DNA from: Candidatus Limnocylindrales bacterium
GTDB lineage: Bacteria > Chloroflexota > Limnocylindria > Limnocylindrales > CSP1-4
Reading direction: 5' to 3'
Length of the DNA stretch: 12,459 nucleotides
Assembly: GCA_031292335.1 (NCBI GenBank)
Contig: JARLHH010000126.1
Location: 1 to 12,459, forward strand
Part shown: piece after piece, positions 6,401-12,459 of the stretch
How the letters are laid out: each line of letters starts with the position of its first letter
Position numbering within the stretch: the first letter of the stretch is position 1
Made by a program: the position numbers and the translations under genes
Notes under the pieces: model-generated
Databases searched by the model: none
Seen by the model: the letters and a program-made list of their open reading frames with translations, nothing else
Told to the model about the DNA's origin: nothing

Positions 6401-6946
6401 CTACCCGAACCGCATCTTGGAGCCGAGGTCGGGCGTGCGGCCCTCGAGCAGCTCGCTCAGCACGAACAGGATCGCGTTGGGCCGGGGCGGACAGCCGGGA
6501 ACGTGGACGTCGACCTTGATCGCCGAGTGCAGCGGCTCCGCATGCTTCAGGAGGGCGGGCACGCCGTCGGTGGGCACCGCCGGCGGCTCGCTGCCCGGTC
6601 GCTCGGTCGCGCCCTCGATGTAGACCCGCCTGAGGAGCGTCCGGACGGGGATGCCGTTGCGCATGGACGGCACGTTGCCGGTCACCGCGCAGTCGCCGAG
6701 CGCCACCACGACCTTGCTTCGCGCTCGCGCGGCCTCGGCGAGCTTGAGGTCATCCTGGCTGCTGACCGCGCCCTCGATCACGGCAACGTCGACGCCTTCG
6801 GGCCATTCCTGCGCGTCGACCAGCGGGCCGAACACGATGTCGGCCTTCCTCAGCACGGCGACGATTCCCTCGTCCATGTCGAGCAGTGACATGTGGCAGC
6901 CCGAACAGCCGTCGAGCCAGCAGGTGCCGATCTTCAGCTTGTCCAT
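6401..6946 (-). CDS. hoxY: [NiFe] hydrogenase small subunit (HoxY)
   Basis: A 181-residue electron-transfer subunit that passes electrons from the NiFe site in HoxH towards the diaphorase part. It is the short cytoplasmic form without a Tat signal and without the extra cluster domain of uptake hydrogenases. The proximal [4Fe-4S] ligands are visible: C14 and C17 in GTCWLDGCSGCHMSLLDMDE, C86 in ALGDCAVTGNVPSMRN and C152 in PGCPPRPN. ATG 6946 shares one base with the hoxU stop, so the two are translationally coupled. An open frame continues upstream of the ATG, but only as an out-of-frame reading of hoxU; the family N-terminus begins at this Met. It is followed by hoxH. Confidence 0.95.
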   Translation of the reverse strand: MDKLKIGTCWLDGCSGCHMSLLDMDEGIVAVLRKADIVFGPLVDAQEWPEGVDVAVIEGAVSSQDDLKLAEAARARSKVVVALGDCAVTGNVPSMRNGIPVRTLLRRVYIEGATERPGSEPPAVPTDGVPALLKHAEPLHSAIKVDVHVPGCPPRPNAILFVLSELLEGRTPDLGSKMRFG

Positions 6947-7653
6947 CACTGACCCTCGCGCATCGAGGTGAGGCGGCTGACGACCGTCCGCTGCTTCGTC
7001 ATCTCCTCGACTGCCCATCCCTTCTCGGCCATCGCGCCGGTCGGGCACGCCTGGACGCACTTGCCGCAACTGGTGCAGCTGGTGGCTTCGCCCCACGGCC
7101 GTTTGAGCTCGGACACGAGCCGGGTGTCGATGCCGCGCCCGGCCATGTCCCACACGTGCGCACCTTCGATCTCCGCGCACGTGCGCACGCAGCGCGAGCA
7201 GAGGATGCAGCGGTTGTGGTCGAGCACGTAGCGTGGGTGCGTGGTGTCGACGGTCAGTCGCGGGTAGTTGTACGGGTAGCGAACGTACGTGACCCCATGC
7301 TCCTGGGCCAGGGTCTGCAGCTCGCAGTGACCAGAGGAGACGCACACGGCGCAGACGTGGTTTCGTTCGGCGAGCAGCAGCTCGAGCGCGATCTTGCGGT
7401 AGGACTGGAGCTGCGACGAGGTCGTGTCGATCGCCAGGCCCTCTTGCACCGGGGTGGTGCAGGCGGGCAGCAGGCGCGCCACACCAGCGACCTGGACCAT
7501 GCACAGGCGGCACGCGCCGACCGCGCTGAGGCCCTCCATGTAGCAGAGGGCCGGGATGTACTTCCCGTTCGCTCGCGCAACCTCGAGGATCGTCTGGCCG
7601 GCCGTCGCCGCGATGACCTCGCCGTCGATGCGGACCTTCACCTTCTCGGTCAA
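6946..7653 (-). CDS. hoxU: Hydrogenase diaphorase subunit, NuoG-like N-terminal Fe-S protein (HoxU)
   Basis: A 235-residue iron-sulfur relay between HoxF and HoxY. It matches the N-terminal part of complex I NuoG. The [2Fe-2S] ferredoxin domain has C37, C48, C51 and C65; the His-Cys [4Fe-4S] domain has H99, C101, C104 and C110; the two-cluster ferredoxin domain has C149/152/155/159 (CILCSRCVRTC) and C193/196/199/203 (CTSCGKCVQACPTG). All ligands are present. The start is a TTG at 7653: it has GGGAG 7 bases upstream and gives MTEKVKVRIDGEVI, the expected N-terminus, only 11 bases after the hoxF stop. Upstream starts in the same frame would run into hoxF. The stop overlaps the hoxY ATG by one base. 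Confidence 0.95.
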   Translation of the reverse strand: MTEKVKVRIDGEVIAATAGQTILEVARANGKYIPALCYMEGLSAVGACRLCMVQVAGVARLLPACTTPVQEGLAIDTTSSQLQSYRKIALELLLAERNHVCAVCVSSGHCELQTLAQEHGVTYVRYPYNYPRLTVDTTHPRYVLDHNRCILCSRCVRTCAEIEGAHVWDMAGRGIDTRLVSELKRPWGEATSCTSCGKCVQACPTGAMAEKGWAVEEMTKQRTVVSRLTSMREGQ

Positions 7654-7664
7654 GGCGGTACTCC

Positions 7665-10600
7665 CTATCTCTCGACGCTGCGGATGTCGCAGCGAAGGCA
7701 CCGGGCGGTCTCTTCCCTCGCCGCCACGGCCGTGAGGCCGAGCGACACCTCGGCGTAGGACTGGACTCGCTGGGCGGCGGGCATCTCGCCGGGCACATGG
7801 CGGGCAAGCTCGCTCTGTGTCTCGGGCGGCACCATGTCGTAGGCAAAGTCGGGGATCAGGCTCGCGAAGCGCTCCTGCCCCATCAACCGCTTGTCGATGT
7901 TGCGGGCGGCCTTCTTGCCGATGCCCATCGCATTCGACACGTTCGACGCCCCCGTGATGAGGTCGCCACCCGCGTAGAAACGGTCGCGGCTGGTCTCGAG
8001 CGAGTAGCGGTCGACCTCGAGGGTGCCCGTCTCCTTCACCTTCAGGCCCGAGGCATTGCAGAAGTCCGGGTCGACCTTCTCACCCACCGCCAGGATCACG
8101 CTGTCGCACTCGATGCGGATCACCTCGTCCGTGGCCACCGGCGTGCGGCGGCCCGACGCGTCGAACTCGCCAGGCTTCGTCCTGACGGCCTCGAGCGCCC
8201 GGACCTGGCCGTCCTTGTCACCCACGATCCGATGCGGGGCAGCGAGATAGACGACGCTGGCGCCCTCGTGCTCGGCCGCCTCGATCTCCTCCGGGATCGC
8301 CGGCATGTCCTTCCGCTCGCGGCGGTAGACGACCGTCACGTTGGCACCCAGCCGGCGCGCCGTGCGCGCCGAGTCGATCGCCGCGTTTCCCCCGCCGATC
8401 ACGACGACGTTCCTCCCGATCGGGACGTCTTCCCCGCGCGACACGGCTTCGAGGAACGGCAGCGCAGGGATCACGCCCGTAAGCTCGGTCCCGGGCAGGT
8501 AGACCCAGGCTTCCTTCCAGGTCCCGATGGCAAGGAAGACGGCGTCGAACTGGTGCGCCACGTCGTTGAGCGCCAGGTCCTGGCCGACCTTCACGTTGAA
8601 CTGGAACTTGACGCCCAGGCGCTCGATCAGCTCGACCTCCTTGTCGAGCACCGCCTTCGGCAGCCGGTATTCCGGCAGGGCGTAGCGGAGCATGCCGCCG
8701 GCAGCAGGGCGAGGGTCATAGACGGTCACGCTGTGGCCGAGGAGGGCGAGGTAGTACGCGCAGGTGAGGCCGGTGGGGCCGGCCCCCACGATGGCGACCT
8801 CGCGCCCGGTCGGCTCCAGCCTCTGCGCGAGCACGCGGCGGACCATCGGCTCGAACGCGCTGGAGAGCAGCACCTCGTCGGCGATCCTGCGGTGCACGTC
8901 GCGCGTGTTCACGGGCTCGTCCAGCGCGGCCCGACGGCAGCGGTTGTCGCAGGGGTGCTGGCAGACGCGTCCCGTCGAGGCCGGCAGGGGGTTGTCCAGG
9001 ATCACGGAGAGGAACGCATCCTCGACCCGGTCCTCCTTGTACAGCTGGAGGAACCGCGGGATGTTCATGTGCAGCGGGCACGAGTTCTCGCATGGCGACA
9101 GGGCCAGCTCCTCGCAGACCCCGGCGCGGCAACGCTGGGCCACGATGTGGTCTTCGAACTCGTGCCGGAAGTGGCGCAGGCTGGTGAGGACGGGGTTGGG
9201 CGCGCTCTGGCCCAGCCCGCAGAGCGACGTGTCGCGAACCATGCGACACAGCTCGTCGAGTGCCCCGATGTCCTCGTGCGTGGCCGTGCCGAGCGTGAAG
9301 CCGTTGAGCATCTTGAGTGCCTTGTCGAGGCCCACGCGGCACGGGACGCACTTGCCGCAGCTCTCCGAGCGCGTGAACTCGATGAAGTAGCGGGCGACGT
9401 CCACCATGCAGTTGTCTTCGTCCATCACGACCATGCCGCCCGAGCCCATGATCGAGCCGAGCTGCGCGAGCGTCTCGTAGTCGACCGGCGTGTCGAACAT
9501 CTCCGCCGGGATGCAGCCGCCCGAGGGACCACCCGTCTGCACGGCCTTGATGTCGCGGCCGTTCGTGCCGCCCTCGCCGATGTCGTAGATGAACTTCGAG
9601 AGCGGCGTGCCGAGCGGCATCTCGACGAGGCCGGTGCTGTGGACCTTGCCGACCAGCGAGAACACCTTCGTGCCCGCGCTCTTCGTGCTGCCGGTCTCGG
9701 TGAACCAGGCCGGGCCCTTGGACACGATCGGCGCGATGTTGTACCAGGTCTCGACGTTGTTGATGTTGGTCGGTTTGCCGTAGAGGCCCTTCTGAGCCGG
9801 GAACGGCGGGCGCGATCGCGGCCGGCCAGACTGGCTTTCGAGCGAGGCGATCAGCGCGGTCTCCTCGCCGCACACGAAGGCGCCCGCACCCTCGACCGTC
9901 TCGATGTCGAAGCTGAACCCGCGTCCGAGCACGTTGTCGCCCAGGACGCCATAGGCCCGAGCCTGTTCGATCGCGCGTTCGAGGCGCAACACCGCGAGCG
10001 GATACTCGGCGCGGACGTAGATGATGCCCTTGGGGGCGCCGGTCACGAAGCCCGCGATCAGCATCCCCTCGAGGAGGCTGTGCGGGTCGGACTCGATCTC
10101 GTTGCGATTCATGTAGGCGCCGGGGTCGCCTTCGTCCGCGTTGCAGACGAGGTACTTCTCCGTCCCGGCCGCCTTCTGGAGGAACTCCCACTTGTTGCCC
10201 GTCAGGTAGCCGGCGCCGCCCCGGCCGCGGAGCTTCGCGGCCTTGATCTGCTCGATGACCCCGGCGGGGTTCTGGTCGATCAGGACCTTGTACAGGGCCT
10301 GGTACCCGCCGATCGCGATGTATTCCTCGATGTCGTCGGGGTTGATCAGCCCACAGTTGCGCAGGACGATCTTTACCTGCCCGTTGAAGAACGGGATCTC
10401 GTTCCAGGTCGGCACCTCCGGGTAGCCGGTCCCGTACTTCACGCGCCCGGTGAGGTGGTCCCACTCCTCGATCTTGCAGAGCACGATCTCGGCGGGCGGC
10501 AGGGTTGCGTGGCCCAGGCCGTTGAGGATCCCGTCGACGTGCTTCGGCTGCACGCGGTGAAGCATCAGCAGCGGGTGGCCGGGCACCCACACGTTGACGA

Positions 10601-10820
10601 GCGGCTCCTCGGCGCAGAAGCCGAAGCAACCGACCGGCACCAGGTCGACGGCCATGCCCCGGGCGTCGATCTCGGACCTGAACGCGTGGTACACGGCCTC
10701 GGCGCCATTCCCGGAGCCACAGGTTCCCATGCCGACCGAGATGCGGGGCCTGCCGGGGAGCAGCTTCGCAAGTCCGGCCTCGCGCGCAGCGGAGAACGCG
10801 GCGAAGTCCTGGATCTTCAT
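7665..10820 (-). CDS. hoxF: HoxF/NuoF-like diaphorase subunit fused to a GltD/NfnB-like FAD-NAD(P) module
   Basis: An unusually large HoxF of 1051 residues; ordinary HoxF is roughly 530-600. Domains in order: a thioredoxin-like [2Fe-2S] segment (C34; C65 and C69 in GCFGFCAEEP); the 51-kDa NADH/FMN domain (GRGGAG 199-204, CNADEGDPGA 226-235, CGEETALI 317-324); an SLBB region; and the NuoF [4Fe-4S] domain (C488, C491, C494, C534). The chain then continues without break into a GltD-type Fe-S domain (C564, C569, C577, C581, C620, C624, C628), an FAD Rossmann motif (VAIVGAGPTGL, 675-685), an NAD(P) Rossmann motif (VVVIGGGNAAID, 805-816, then VVYRRERKDMP) and the FAD-closing FYAGGDL (948-954). The C-terminus ends with ARCLRCD. 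The YRRER stretch resembles NADPH-binding GltD/NfnB proteins. AGGAG lies 8 bases before the ATG, which overlaps the hoxE stop by 4 bases. It likely oxidises or reduces NAD(H) at FMN and possibly NADP(H) at FAD. Confidence 0.95.
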   Translation of the reverse strand: MKIQDFAAFSAAREAGLAKLLPGRPRISVGMGTCGSGNGAEAVYHAFRSEIDARGMAVDLVPVGCFGFCAEEPLVNVWVPGHPLLMLHRVQPKHVDGILNGLGHATLPPAEIVLCKIEEWDHLTGRVKYGTGYPEVPTWNEIPFFNGQVKIVLRNCGLINPDDIEEYIAIGGYQALYKVLIDQNPAGVIEQIKAAKLRGRGGAGYLTGNKWEFLQKAAGTEKYLVCNADEGDPGAYMNRNEIESDPHSLLEGMLIAGFVTGAPKGIIYVRAEYPLAVLRLERAIEQARAYGVLGDNVLGRGFSFDIETVEGAGAFVCGEETALIASLESQSGRPRSRPPFPAQKGLYGKPTNINNVETWYNIAPIVSKGPAWFTETGSTKSAGTKVFSLVGKVHSTGLVEMPLGTPLSKFIYDIGEGGTNGRDIKAVQTGGPSGGCIPAEMFDTPVDYETLAQLGSIMGSGGMVVMDEDNCMVDVARYFIEFTRSESCGKCVPCRVGLDKALKMLNGFTLGTATHEDIGALDELCRMVRDTSLCGLGQSAPNPVLTSLRHFRHEFEDHIVAQRCRAGVCEELALSPCENSCPLHMNIPRFLQLYKEDRVEDAFLSVILDNPLPASTGRVCQHPCDNRCRRAALDEPVNTRDVHRRIADEVLLSSAFEPMVRRVLAQRLEPTGREVAIVGAGPTGLTCAYYLALLGHSVTVYDPRPAAGGMLRYALPEYRLPKAVLDKEVELIERLGVKFQFNVKVGQDLALNDVAHQFDAVFLAIGTWKEAWVYLPGTELTGVIPALPFLEAVSRGEDVPIGRNVVVIGGGNAAIDSARTARRLGANVTVVYRRERKDMPAIPEEIEAAEHEGASVVYLAAPHRIVGDKDGQVRALEAVRTKPGEFDASGRRTPVATDEVIRIECDSVILAVGEKVDPDFCNASGLKVKETGTLEVDRYSLETSRDRFYAGGDLITGASNVSNAMGIGKKAARNIDKRLMGQERFASLIPDFAYDMVPPETQSELARHVPGEMPAAQRVQSYAEVSLGLTAVAAREETARCLRCDIRSVER

Positions 10821-11350
10821 CGGGCGGACTCCTTGCGCAGCGCCTCGATCTCACGAATCAGCATCTGTTCCTTCACGTGGCCGCGGATCGCGTGGTCGAT
10901 CTCGACGACCGGCGCGAGCGCGCACTGGCCGAAGCAGGCGACCGTGCGGACCGTGAAGCGCTGGTCGGGCGTCGTGAGCGAGATCTTGTCAGCGCCGTCG
11001 CTGCGTTCCTGAAGGCCAAGCTGCAGCTTCACGCGCTCGAGCAGGGGCCGCGAGCCGCGGGTGTGGCACGCGGTGCCGCGGCAGATCGCCACGGTGTGGG
11101 TGCCCTGCGGATCAAGGTTGAACAGCGCGAAGAACGTCGCGACGCCGTAGACCTGCGACTGGGGGATGCCCGTGCGCGCCGCCACGTACGCGAGCGTCTC
11201 CATCGGGAGGAACTTGTGGGGGCTGCCGTCCTGCAGCTGCTCCAGGATGCCGAGGAGCGCGCCCGGATGGCCAACCCGATCGGCGATGATCCGGTCGATC
11301 AGGTCCTGATCCTCCGAGTGTTGCAGCGCAGAGACCTGCCCGGCGGTCAT
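10817..11350 (-). CDS. hoxE: Hydrogenase diaphorase subunit, NuoE-like [2Fe-2S] protein (HoxE)
   Basis: A 177-residue NuoE/24-kDa-like subunit, the first gene of the hox operon. The N-terminal helical region (DLIDRIIADRVGHPGALLGI, then LAYVAARTGIPQSQVYGVAT and FFALF) and the C-terminal thioredoxin-like domain are both typical. The four [2Fe-2S] ligands are C90 and C95 (CRGTAC) plus C139 and C143 (CFGQC). ATG 11350 is preferred because GGAGG lies 5 bases upstream; a GTG at 11380 in the same frame has no comparable site. The stop overlaps the hoxF ATG by 4 bases (ATGA). In group 3d enzymes HoxE belongs with HoxF and HoxU in the diaphorase module and, together with the extended HoxF, could help in splitting electrons between acceptors. 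Confidence 0.95.
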   Translation of the reverse strand: MTAGQVSALQHSEDQDLIDRIIADRVGHPGALLGILEQLQDGSPHKFLPMETLAYVAARTGIPQSQVYGVATFFALFNLDPQGTHTVAICRGTACHTRGSRPLLERVKLQLGLQERSDGADKISLTTPDQRFTVRTVACFGQCALAPVVEIDHAIRGHVKEQMLIREIEALRKESAR

Positions 11351-11374
11351 CGAGCCCTCCAAACAAAGGCCGCG

Positions 11375-11392
11375 CTCCACAGGCCGGTGGAG
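11375..11392. repeat. Inverted repeat upstream of hoxE
   Basis: CTCCAC (11375-11380) and GTGGAG (11387-11392) form a 6-6-6 inverted repeat 25 bases upstream of the hoxE start. It could be an operator or a hairpin in the hox leader. A CACGTG palindrome lies two bases further out (11394-11399). The symmetry is seen; the role is unknown. Confidence 0.4.
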
Positions 11393-11402
11393 TCACGTGG
11401 CC

Positions 11403-11413
11403 TGCGTTACGCA
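11403..11413. repeat. Short palindrome TGCGT-T-ACGCA upstream of hoxE
   Basis: A perfect 5-1-5 palindrome about 53 bases upstream of the hoxE start codon. The position suits a regulator site near the hox promoter, but an 11-base palindrome can occur by chance in GC-rich sequence. Confidence 0.3.
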
Positions 11414-11567
11414 CGGCGATGGCACGAACGCTAGGGTCGCCTCGATCCGCGCAACAGGGCCATCCGGACGAGAAAGGACCGGCTGGTCGCGGCCAAAGGG
11501 AGCCGGCCGGCAGGTGGGCGGGGCACTTCGGAGTTTCCGGGTATGCTCTTCGGGTACGTGTTCGACA

Positions 11568-11648
11568 GGCGCTCCGGTCAGCGCCACGGTTTCCCAGCCG
11601 CGATCCCGATCCATTCAGCGCCCTGACCGGGCCCCGCCATCGCGCGGG
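11568..11648 (+). promoter_or_regulatory. Structured 5' leader of the DEAD-box helicase gene with competing hairpins
   Basis: Three stems can be drawn. Stem A pairs GGCGCT (11568-11573) with AGCGCC (11580-11585). Stem B pairs CCGGTCAG (11574-11581) with CTGACCGG (11623-11630) and excludes stem A because they share bases. Stem C pairs CCCGC (11633-11637) with GCGGG (11644-11648) just before the AGGAG ribosome site at 11660-11664. Long structured leaders are known for cold-inducible DEAD-box helicase genes. Pairing is read by eye; regulation is inferred. Confidence 0.4.
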
Positions 11649-11674
11649 AGGGCCTCGCCAGGAGCGTCACTCGC

Positions 11675-12459
11675 ATGTCATTCGATCAACTCGGGCTCGC
11701 GCCCGAGCTTCTCCGCGCGGTCGCGGACCAGGGCTACACCGAGCCCACGCCCGTCCAGGCCGCCGCCATCCCGCTCGTGCTCGCGGGGCGCGACGTGCTC
11801 GCGGGCGCCCAGACGGGGACCGGCAAGACCGCCGCCTTCGTGCTTCCCATCCTCCAGCGCCTGGGGATGACCAGCCCGACGGGCGACCGCCGGGCGCCGA
11901 TCCGCGTGCTCGTCGTCGTCCCGACCCGGGAGCTGGCGCTCCAGGTGGAGGAGAGCGTCCGGACCTACGGCGCCCGTCACCGGTTCCGCTCCACCACGAT
12001 CTACGGCGGCGTCGGGTTCGACCCGCAGGTCCGCGCGCTGCGCGCCGGCCCGGAGATCGTCGTGGCCACCCCGGGGCGGCTCCTGGACCACGTGAACCAG
12101 CGCACCATCGACCTCTCGCGGGTGGAGATCCTCGTGCTCGACGAGGCGGACCGGATGCTCGACATGGGCTTCATCCGGGACATCCGGAAGATCCTCGCGC
12201 TGCTCCCGTCCAGGCGCCAGAACCTCCTCTTCTCGGCCACGTTCTCCGACGAGATCCGGCGGCTGGCCGACGGCTTCCTGGACCGGCCCGCCACGGTGGA
12301 GGTCGCCCGCCGCAACACGCCGGCGGAGCTCGTCCGCCAGGTGGTCCACCCGGTCGATCGCGAGCGCAAGCGCGAGCTCCTGAGCCGGCTGATCCGGACG
12401 GGCGCGATCCGCCAGGCGCTGGTCTTCACCCGGACGAAGCACGGCGCGAGCCGCCTCTC
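11675..12459 (+). CDS. DEAD-box RNA helicase, RhlE-like, partial
   Basis: The first 261 residues of an ATP-dependent RNA helicase, cut by the right edge before the end of the second RecA domain. Motifs in order: the Q motif with Q28 (GYTEPTPVQAAAIP), Walker A/motif I AQTGTGKT (45-52), Ia PTREL (83-87), GG (111-112), Ib TPGR (132-135), motif II DEAD (156-159), motif III SAT (187-189), and motif IV-like ALVFTRTK (248-255). The FTRTKHGASRL segment is characteristic of the RhlE branch, which acts in ribosome assembly and RNA turnover, often at low temperature. ATG 11675 has AGGAG 10 bases upstream. No comparable upstream start was identified. It is divergent from the hox operon and probably independent of it. 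Confidence 0.94.
   Translation, partial: MSFDQLGLAPELLRAVADQGYTEPTPVQAAAIPLVLAGRDVLAGAQTGTGKTAAFVLPILQRLGMTSPTGDRRAPIRVLVVVPTRELALQVEESVRTYGARHRFRSTTIYGGVGFDPQVRALRAGPEIVVATPGRLLDHVNQRTIDLSRVEILVLDEADRMLDMGFIRDIRKILALLPSRRQNLLFSATFSDEIRRLADGFLDRPATVEVARRNTPAELVRQVVHPVDRERKRELLSRLIRTGAIRQALVFTRTKHGASRL

Larger units (their letters stand above)
11351..11674. promoter_or_regulatory. Divergent intergenic region between hoxE and the DEAD-box helicase
   Basis: This stretch of 324 bases holds no convincing gene. It must carry the leftward hox promoter and the rightward helicase promoter. The hox half contains two inverted repeats (11375-11392 and 11403-11413). In the helicase half, GGGTATGCT has TATGCT at 11542-11547 as a possible -10 box, without a good -35. 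Downstream of it lies a run of potential hairpins up to the ribosome site. No clear FNR, NtrC/sigma-54 or other named operator could be recognised. Confidence 0.5.

Noticed and set aside
7665..10820. The HoxF/GltD fusion as an assembly artefact joining two genes.
   Set aside because: The frame is continuous, the GltD-type Fe-S domain starts directly after the NuoF cluster domain, and the next gene hoxU follows after 11 bases with a good ribosome site. A sequencing error cannot be fully excluded but nothing suggests one.
8716..10854. A 712-codon minus-strand frame overlapping hoxF.
   Set aside because: Out-of-frame reading of hoxF; no domain, extreme Arg/Pro content.
7797..11012. A very long open frame (over 1000 codons) on the plus strand opposite hoxF and hoxE.
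   Set aside because: It is an antisense shadow caused by high GC and codon bias. The translation is low-complexity and rich in Arg, Ala, Val, Asp and His with no domain, while the minus strand encodes clear hydrogenase subunits.
11678..12442. A 254-codon minus-strand frame opposite the helicase.
   Set aside because: Antisense shadow; the plus strand has all DEAD-box motifs.

Overview
The window is GC-rich throughout (about two thirds G+C or more by eye). Genes are tightly packed, with GTG and TTG starts and several 1-4 base stop/start overlaps. The mix of genes fits a high-GC soil or sediment bacterium, most likely Chloroflexota (Limnocylindria-like) or Actinobacteriota. This placement is inferred from style and gene content; no rRNA or other marker is present.

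Region 1 (1-2090, minus strand) reads right to left: a small AraC-type regulator, a VOC/glyoxalase-fold protein, a DUF1801 (YdhG-like) protein, then the first ~225 codons of a GT39-type membrane glycosyltransferase that runs off the left edge. The first three genes are separated by 1-3 bases and are probably one transcript.

Region 2 (2254-4817, plus strand) is a three-gene operon with overlapping junctions: a winged-helix protein fused to an MNT-type nucleotidyltransferase, a HEPN (UPF0332-like) protein, and a type I DNA adenine methyltransferase subunit (HsdM). The first two resemble MNT/HEPN toxin-antitoxin pairs. The hsdM has no hsdS or hsdR in the window. A perfect 7-2-7 palindrome abuts the GTG start of the first gene and overlaps a possible -10 box, which suggests autoregulation of a leaderless mRNA.

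Region 3 (4878-11350, minus strand) is a complete set of structural genes for a cytoplasmic bidirectional [NiFe] hydrogenase of group 3d type, transcribed hoxE-hoxF-hoxU-hoxY-hoxH. HoxE, HoxF and HoxU form the diaphorase module; HoxY and HoxH form the hydrogenase module. The striking feature is that HoxF (1051 residues) carries a full C-terminal GltD/NfnB-like module (Fe-S, FAD and NAD(P)H sites) fused to the usual NADH/FMN/Fe-S module. The complex may therefore have two separate nicotinamide sites, so NADP coupling or flavin-based bifurcation is possible. No maturation genes (hyp, hoxW) are in the window.

Region 4 (11351-12459) is a 324-base divergent intergenic stretch with several inverted repeats, followed on the plus strand by the start of a RhlE-like DEAD-box RNA helicase cut by the right edge. 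I see no tRNA, rRNA, CRISPR array, transposase or other mobile element.
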